Below are positions 58,925 through 64,000 of a stretch of DNA of 64,000 nt, in pieces (the first letter of the stretch is position 1; every line of letters begins with the position of its first letter). The position numbers and the translations under genes are program-made. This DNA is from JAKACA01 sp052143575. Lineage in GTDB: Bacteria > Actinomycetota > Acidimicrobiia > Acidimicrobiales > Bog-793. The stretch is from assembly GCA_052143575.1 (NCBI GenBank), contig JBKQSP010000116.1, positions 1-64,000 on the forward strand. The letters run 5' to 3'. The notes under the pieces were generated by a model. It did not search any database, had not been told where the DNA came from, and saw only the letters and a program-made list of their open reading frames with translations.

Positions 58925-60084
58925 GCCGCTGCGGGTGCCCGATGGAAGCGACGCGGGTCGAAGGCCGCCGCCCACGATGGCAGCTCCGGTGGGCTGCCCG
59001 ATCGCCCGCCCTGCAGCAGACCGGCGACCAGCTCGGCCGTGGCCGGGACGAGGAGGATGCCGTTGCGGTAATGGCCGGCGGCGACAAGGAGGCCCTCGAG
59101 CGCCCCCGGACCGATCATCGGGGCGTTGTCGGGCGAACCCGGGCGCAGGCCGGCGGTCGCCTCCAGGAACTCGGCCTCGAGGAGCATCGGCAGCACGAGC
59201 TGGGCGTCACGGAGAAGGGAGTAGATGGCGCCGCCCGTGACGCGGCGGTCCGCGCCCATCTCCTCGACGGTGGCGCCGCAGACGATCTCGCCGTCGGGCC
59301 GCACGACGACGTAGAGCGAGGTCCCTTGCGAGATGGCCCGCACGGTGTGGCGAGGCAGCGGCCAGCCCGCCGGCATGCGCAACCGCAGGATCTGGCCCTT
59401 CACGGGCCGCACCGGAGGCAGGGCCGCTTCCGGCAGGCCGGGCATGGCGGCGGACTGCCATCCGGCGGCGAGCAGCGTCTGGCCGGCGAGGAGGCTCTCG
59501 CCCCCCTCGCAGCGGGCGCCCGTGACGCGATCGCCCGCCGTCGTGACCGAAGCGACGGCGTCGGGCACGAGGCGCACGCCGACGAGGCGGCAGGCCTCGA
59601 GGAGCGCCCCGACGAGACGCCGGGGGTCGACCTGGTGGTCGCCGGGCACGAAGAGGCCCCCGCGGATCACCGTGGCGAGCAGCGGCTCGAGGCGGCGGCA
59701 CTCCCCGGCGCCGAGCCACGTGCTGCCGAGGCCGAGCTCTTGCTGGAAGCGGTAGAGCTCCTGCAGGGCATCCCGGTCGCCGGTGTCGTAGGCCACGGCG
59801 AGGGTGCCGTCGCCCCGGTAGGCGAGATCGTGCCCGGTCACGCTCTCGAGCTCGTCCCGGAAACCCGGCCAAGCCTCCGCCGAACGCCGGTTCAGCGCCA
59901 GCAGGCTCTCCTCGCCGAAATGAGCCTCCGTCACCGCCGCCAGCATGCCGGCCGCCGCCCAGGAGGCGCCGTGGCCCGGCTCCGGATCGACGACTACCAC
60001 CTCGGCCCCCTGCTGGCGGGCCCTCCAGGCCGAAGCGAGCCCGATGACGCCCCCGCCGACGACGACGAGATCGGGGCCACTCAC
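58921..60084 (-). CDS. thiO: Glycine oxidase ThiO
   Basis: A 387-residue FAD enzyme that oxidises glycine to iminoacetate for the thiazole ring. The dinucleotide motif is LVVVGGGVIGLASAWRARQQG, GASWAAAGMLA follows, and GLRPGSPDNAPMIGPGALEGLLVAAGHYRNGILLVPATAELVAGLL is the C-terminal FAD signature of the DAO family. It starts the thiO-thiS-thiG-thiD operon. A -10 box lies six bases before the GTG, so the operon appears leaderless. Confidence 0.92.
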   Translation of the reverse strand: MSGPDLVVVGGGVIGLASAWRARQQGAEVVVVDPEPGHGASWAAAGMLAAVTEAHFGEESLLALNRRSAEAWPGFRDELESVTGHDLAYRGDGTLAVAYDTGDRDALQELYRFQQELGLGSTWLGAGECRRLEPLLATVIRGGLFVPGDHQVDPRRLVGALLEACRLVGVRLVPDAVASVTTAGDRVTGARCEGGESLLAGQTLLAAGWQSAAMPGLPEAALPPVRPVKGQILRLRMPAGWPLPRHTVRAISQGTSLYVVVRPDGEIVCGATVEEMGADRRVTGGAIYSLLRDAQLVLPMLLEAEFLEATAGLRPGSPDNAPMIGPGALEGLLVAAGHYRNGILLVPATAELVAGLLQGGRSGSPPELPSWAAAFDPRRFHRAPAAA

Positions 60085-60090
60085 GGCAGC

Positions 60091-60096
60091 AGCCTA
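60091..60096 (-). promoter_or_regulatory. -10 box of the leaderless thi operon
   Basis: On the minus strand TAGGCT ends six bases before the thiO GTG at 60084. No TPP riboswitch elements are seen between this gene and gltB. Confidence 0.45.
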
Positions 60097-60190
60097 GGAT
60101 CGCACGGCACCGGCCGTGGCGAGCAGGTGCCGCCGCTCCGGGTGGATTGCCCCGTCGGAGGCGGCTCGGGCGGCACGAGGGCGCAGCGAA

Positions 60191-60280
60191 CTGCCCGTCG
60201 ACGCGACGGCGTGTAACCTGTGCGGACCCAGCAGGGCCAAGGATGTCCCGGGTGAGAACGGGCCGGTTCAGTGACCGGCC
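60191..60280 (+). promoter_or_regulatory. gltB promoter and leader hairpin
   Basis: CTGCCC (60191-60196) and TAACCT (60214-60219), 17 bases apart, form a fair promoter. The leader of about 75 bases contains a perfect 7-bp hairpin, GGCCGGT-TCAGTG-ACCGGCC (60261-60280), ending about 11 bases before the ribosome site GAAGGGA. Confidence 0.5.
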
Positions 60281-60301
60281 GACCGACCGAGAAGGGACGC
60301 C

Positions 60302-63300
60302 GTGGCGCTGCAGAGCGAGCGGGCGGGCTTGTACGACCCCGCCAACGAGCATGATGCCTGTGGGATCGCCTTTGTCGCCGAGCTGCGGCGCGGGCCGAGC
60401 CACGAGGTCGTCCACCTCGGGCTCACGGCGCTCGAGAACCTGGCGCACCGGGGGGCCTTCGGCTCCGACGCCGAGACGGGCGACGGCGCCGGCATCCTCG
60501 TCCAGATGCCCGACGGCCTCTTCAGGGCCGTCGCCGGCGAGCTCGCCATCTCGCTGCCGCCGCTGGGCCAGTACGGCTCCGGGCTTGTGTTCCTGCCGAC
60601 GACGCCCTCAGAGGCGGAGGCGGCCAAGGCTGCCGTGGAGCGCCTCGCCGAATCTGAGGGGCTCGCCGTCCTCGGCTGGCGGGACGTCCCCGTCCGCCTC
60701 GAGCTGGCCGGCCCGAGCGCCCGACAGGTGGCCCCTTGCTTCGCCCAGGTGTTCGTGGCGGCGGCGGCGACCTCGCCGGCACACGGCGTCCTCGAGCTGG
60801 AGCGCCGCCTCTTCGTGCTGCGCAAGCGGGCCGAGCATGCCCTCGAGGGCCTCTACTTCCCGTCGCTGTCGGCGCGGACCTTTGTCTACAAGGGGATGCT
60901 GGCGACCGACCAGCTGAGGGGTTTCTTCCCGGATCTGCAGGACGAGCGCCTGCAGTCGGCCATCGCCCTCGTGCACTCGCGCTTCTCCACGAACACCTTC
61001 CCCGCCTGGCCGCTCGCCCACCCCTACCGACTCGTCGCCCACAACGGCGAGATCAACACGCTGCGGGGCAACCGCAACTGGATGCGCGCCCGTGAGGCGC
61101 TCCTCGCCAGCACGCTCATCGAGGGCGACCTCGCTCGCATCTACCCGGTCATCACGCCCGGGGCGAGCGACTCGGCCTCTTTCGACGAGGTGCTCGAGCT
61201 GCTGCACCTGAGTGGGCGGTCGCTCCCTCACGCCGTGCTCATGATGATCCCGGAGGCGTGGGAGAACCACCGGGAGCTCGACGAGGCACGGCGCGCCTTC
61301 TACGAGTACCACTCCTGCCTCATGGAGCCCTGGGACGGCCCGGCTGCGGTCGCCTTCAGCGACGGCAGCGTCGTCGGGGCCGTCCTCGACCGGAACGGCC
61401 TGCGGCCCGCCCGCTACTGGGTCACCGACGACGGCCTCGTCGTGCTCGCCTCCGAGGTGGGCGTGCTCGACATCGACCCCGCCAAGGTCGTCGAGCGCGG
61501 TCGGCTGAAGCCGGGGCGCATGTTCCTCGTCGACACGGTGGCCGGGCGCATCGTCGACGACGCCGAGGTGAAGTCGGCGCTCGCCGCCGAGCACCCGTAC
61601 CGAGAGTGGCTCGACGGCGGCCTCGTGCAGATCAGCGACCTCCCCCCCCGCCGCATGCTGACGCCACAGCACGCCTCCATCGTCCGCCACCAACGCCTCT
61701 TCGGCCTCACGGCCGAGGACCTGCGCACGATCCTTGCCCCCATGGCGGTCGCCGGAGCGGAACCGATCGGGTCGATGGGGACCGACACGCCCATCGCCGT
61801 GCTCTCGGAGCGCCCCCGCCTCCTCTACGACTATTTCTCGCAGCTCTTCGCCCAGGTGACGAACCCGCCCCTGGACGCCATCCGGGAGGAGCTCGTCACC
61901 TCGCTGCACTCCACCCTCGGCCCGGAGGCAAACCTGCTCGAGGTGGGGCCGGCCAACTGCCACCAGATCGTGCTCGACCACCCGGTCCTCGACAACGACG
62001 AGCTCGCCAAGCTCCTCTACGTCGGCGAGGACGGCGGTGTGGACGGTTTCTCGGCCTTTGCTGTCGATGGCCTCTTCACGGTGGCCGACGGCGGCGCCGG
62101 CCTCGAGGCGGCCATCGCCAAGGTCTGCTCGCAGGTCTCGGAGGCCATCGCCCTCGGCGTCAACATCGTCGTGCTCTCCGACCGGCACGCCAGCGCCGAG
62201 CTCGCCCCCATCCCCTCCCTGCTCCTGACGGCGGCCGTGCACAACCACCTCGTGCGCGAGAAGACGCGCACGAGGGTGGGACTGCTCGTCGAAACGGGCG
62301 AGGCGCGCGAGGTTCACCACCTCGCCCTCCTCATCGGCTACGGGGCCGCCGCCGTGAACCCGTACCTCGCCTTCGACTCGATCGCCGAGATGGTGCGCGA
62401 CGGCGTCATCGGCGGCCTCACCGAGCGCCAGGCGCTCCAGAACTACGTGAAGGCCGCCTCCAAGGGCGTCCTCAAGGTGATGTCGAAGATGGGCATCTCG
62501 ACGATCGCCTCCTACACGGGCGCCCAGGTCTTCGAGGCCGTCGGGCTCGCCGAGTCGTTCGTGGACCGCCATTTCACCGGGACGCCCTCCCGGCTCGGTG
62601 GCATCGGCGCCGACGAGCTGGCCGCCGAGGTTGGGCGCCGCCACGAGGCCGCCTTCGGCGAGCGCGCCAGCGTGCCCGGCAACCTCGAGATCGACGTCGG
62701 CGGCGAGTACCAGTGGCGCCGCGGCGGCGAGTACCACCTCTTCAACCCGCGTACCGTCCACAAGCTGCAGCACGCCACGCGGGCGCGCCGCTACGACGTC
62801 TTCAAGGAGTACACGAGCCTCGTCGACTCGCAGTCCGAGCAGCTGGCGACGCTGCGCGGGCTGCTCCGGTTCCGCACGGGGAGCCGCCCGCCCGTGCCGA
62901 TCGAGGACGTCGAGCCGGTGTCGTCGATCGTGCGGCGCTTTGCCACCGGGGCGATGTCCTACGGCTCCATCTCGGCTGAGGCGCACGAAACCCTCGCCGT
63001 CGCCATGAACCGCATGGGTGCCCGCTCCAACACCGGCGAGGGGGGAGAGGATCCCGAGCGCTACGTGCCCGATCCGAACGGGGACTCGCGGCGGTCGGCC
63101 GTCAAGCAGGTTGCCTCCGGTCGTTTCGGCGTCACGAGCGAGTACCTCGTCAACGCCGACGACCTCCAGATCAAGATCGCCCAAGGCGCCAAGCCGGGCG
63201 AGGGCGGCCAGCTGCCCGGGCACAAGGTCTACCCCTGGATCGCCCGCACGCGTTACTCGACGCCCGGCGTCGGCCTCATCTCCCCGCCACCCCATCACGA

Positions 63301-64000
63301 CATCTACTCGATCGAGGACATCGCCCAGCTCATCTACGACCTGAAGAACGCCAACCCGCTGGCCCGCATCCACGTGAAGCTCGTCTCCGAGGTGGGTGTC
63401 GGTACGGTGGCGGCCGGCGTCGCCAAGGCGCACGCCGACGTCGTGCTCATCTCCGGCCACGACGGCGGCACGGGGGCGGCTCCCCTCACCTCCTTGAAGC
63501 ACGCCGGCGTCCCCTGGGAGCTCGGCCTCGCCGAGACGCAGCAGACCCTTGTCCGCAACGGCCTGCGCGACCGCATCGTCGTGCAGGTGGACGGCCAGAT
63601 CAAGACGGGGCGCGACGTCGTCGTGGCGGCCCTGCTCGGCGCCGAGGAGTTCGGCTTCGCGACGGCACCCCTCGTCGTCTCGGGCTGCGTGATGATGCGC
63701 GTCTGCCACCTCGACACCTGCCCGGTGGGCATCGCCACCCAGAACCCCGAGCTGCGCAAGCGCTTCAGCGGGCGGCCCGAGTTCGTGGAGACGTTCTTCG
63801 AGTACATCGCCACGGAGGTGCGCGAGCTGCTCGCCTCCCTCGGCTTTCGTTCCCTCGCCGACGCCGTCGGGCACGTCGAGTACCTCGAGACGACGGACGC
63901 CCTCGAGCACTACTGGAAGGCCCATCGCCTCGACCTGCGGCCGATCCTGCATGCCGGCACGGCGGCAGAGGGGGCGGGCTCCCGGCACTGCACGCGCCAG
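60302..64000 (+). CDS. gltB: Glutamate synthase large subunit GltB, N-terminal part
   Basis: The first 1233 codons of a protein usually about 1500 long; it runs off the window end. It makes glutamate from glutamine and 2-oxoglutarate. The short propeptide ends before the catalytic Cys20 in EHDACGIAF. Class-II amidotransferase motifs follow (AHRGAFGSDAETGDGAGI, HSRFSTNTFPAWPLAHPYR, HNGEINTLRGNRNW). The central and FMN domains show GAMSYGSISAEAHETLA, NTGEGGEDPERY and GHDGGTGAAPLTSLKHAG. The 3Fe-4S ligands are in CVMMRVCHLDTCPVG. The C-terminal beta-helix domain lies beyond the window. GTG follows GAAGGGA. Confidence 0.95.
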   Translation, partial: MALQSERAGLYDPANEHDACGIAFVAELRRGPSHEVVHLGLTALENLAHRGAFGSDAETGDGAGILVQMPDGLFRAVAGELAISLPPLGQYGSGLVFLPTTPSEAEAAKAAVERLAESEGLAVLGWRDVPVRLELAGPSARQVAPCFAQVFVAAAATSPAHGVLELERRLFVLRKRAEHALEGLYFPSLSARTFVYKGMLATDQLRGFFPDLQDERLQSAIALVHSRFSTNTFPAWPLAHPYRLVAHNGEINTLRGNRNWMRAREALLASTLIEGDLARIYPVITPGASDSASFDEVLELLHLSGRSLPHAVLMMIPEAWENHRELDEARRAFYEYHSCLMEPWDGPAAVAFSDGSVVGAVLDRNGLRPARYWVTDDGLVVLASEVGVLDIDPAKVVERGRLKPGRMFLVDTVAGRIVDDAEVKSALAAEHPYREWLDGGLVQISDLPPRRMLTPQHASIVRHQRLFGLTAEDLRTILAPMAVAGAEPIGSMGTDTPIAVLSERPRLLYDYFSQLFAQVTNPPLDAIREELVTSLHSTLGPEANLLEVGPANCHQIVLDHPVLDNDELAKLLYVGEDGGVDGFSAFAVDGLFTVADGGAGLEAAIAKVCSQVSEAIALGVNIVVLSDRHASAELAPIPSLLLTAAVHNHLVREKTRTRVGLLVETGEAREVHHLALLIGYGAAAVNPYLAFDSIAEMVRDGVIGGLTERQALQNYVKAASKGVLKVMSKMGISTIASYTGAQVFEAVGLAESFVDRHFTGTPSRLGGIGADELAAEVGRRHEAAFGERASVPGNLEIDVGGEYQWRRGGEYHLFNPRTVHKLQHATRARRYDVFKEYTSLVDSQSEQLATLRGLLRFRTGSRPPVPIEDVEPVSSIVRRFATGAMSYGSISAEAHETLAVAMNRMGARSNTGEGGEDPERYVPDPNGDSRRSAVKQVASGRFGVTSEYLVNADDLQIKIAQGAKPGEGGQLPGHKVYPWIARTRYSTPGVGLISPPPHHDIYSIEDIAQLIYDLKNANPLARIHVKLVSEVGVGTVAAGVAKAHADVVLISGHDGGTGAAPLTSLKHAGVPWELGLAETQQTLVRNGLRDRIVVQVDGQIKTGRDVVVAALLGAEEFGFATAPLVVSGCVMMRVCHLDTCPVGIATQNPELRKRFSGRPEFVETFFEYIATEVRELLASLGFRSLADAVGHVEYLETTDALEHYWKAHRLDLRPILHAGTAAEGAGSRHCTRQ

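Noticed and set aside
60085..60301. TPP riboswitch before thiO
   Set aside because: No CTGAGA-type or GAACCTGATCTGG-like elements were seen on either strand, and the operon appears leaderless.
60608..63988. A 1126-codon open frame on the minus strand opposite gltB
   Set aside because: It lies wholly opposite clear gltB motifs, and its product is Arg/Gly/Asp/Val-rich with no domain. GC-rich codon bias leaves long open antisense frames.

Overview
The window is a GC-rich, gene-dense piece of an actinobacterial chromosome, most likely from the Acidimicrobiia or a relative. The evidence is a ligase of the mycothiol (MshC) type, an F420:NADPH oxidoreductase, a CDP-alcohol transferase, acyltransferase and mannosyltransferase set of the phosphatidylinositol-mannoside type, and a gene order (thrS, HIT, pgsA, acyltransferase, pimA-like, pdxS-pdxT, yebC, ruvCAB, yajC-secD-secF) known from Mycobacterium tuberculosis. 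Many genes have a TANNNT -10 box 6-9 bases before the start codon, so leaderless mRNAs are probably common. No rRNA, tRNA, CRISPR array, insertion sequence or prophage was seen, and no intergenic gap exceeds about 300 bases.

Left part (1-11.7 kb): the end of a LysR-type regulator, a secreted sedolisin protease, a beta-propeller-like lipoprotein, a secreted protein with seven Cys-pair repeats, a MarR regulator coupled to a fused two-half ABC exporter, a SAM methyltransferase, and membrane proteins. Middle left (11.8-27.7 kb): a SulP transporter overlapping a class-III aminotransferase, a DMT permease, a Gfo/Idh/MocA oxidoreductase, VOC and S4 proteins, a zinc-type ArsR regulator coupled to a CDF metal exporter, an m5U RNA methyltransferase, a DHA2 drug exporter, a lipoprotein hydrolase, a PH-like membrane protein, a GNAT protein, a PIG-L deacetylase and a DUF4395-like protein.

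Middle right (27.7-45 kb): rsgA with a possible leader peptide and hairpin, an ECF sigma/anti-sigma pair, an MFS exporter, F420 reductase plus mshC, thrS-HIT, an EF-G-like GTPase facing them, then the phospholipid/PIM genes. The PIM genes are interrupted by a Tat-exported repeat protein and an HD-GYP protein.

Right part (45-64 kb): an M48 protease, pdxS-pdxT (pyridoxal phosphate), yebC, a stand-alone Clp N-domain protein divergent from a MerR-like regulator, ruvC-ruvA-ruvB (Holliday junctions), yajC-secD-secF (Sec export), serS, a thiO-thiS-thiG-thiD operon on the minus strand (thiazole and HMP branches of thiamine), and the first 3.7 kb of gltB (glutamate synthase), which runs off the end. 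Most operons are tightly coupled through ATGA or GTGA start/stop overlaps.

No single new multi-gene system stands out. The observations most worth following are the leaderless leader peptide coupled to pgsA, the leader peptide and hairpin before rsgA, the ClpC2-like protein with its divergent regulator, the palindromes that carry both stop codons of convergent genes, and the rare-codon clusters at equivalent places in secD and secF.
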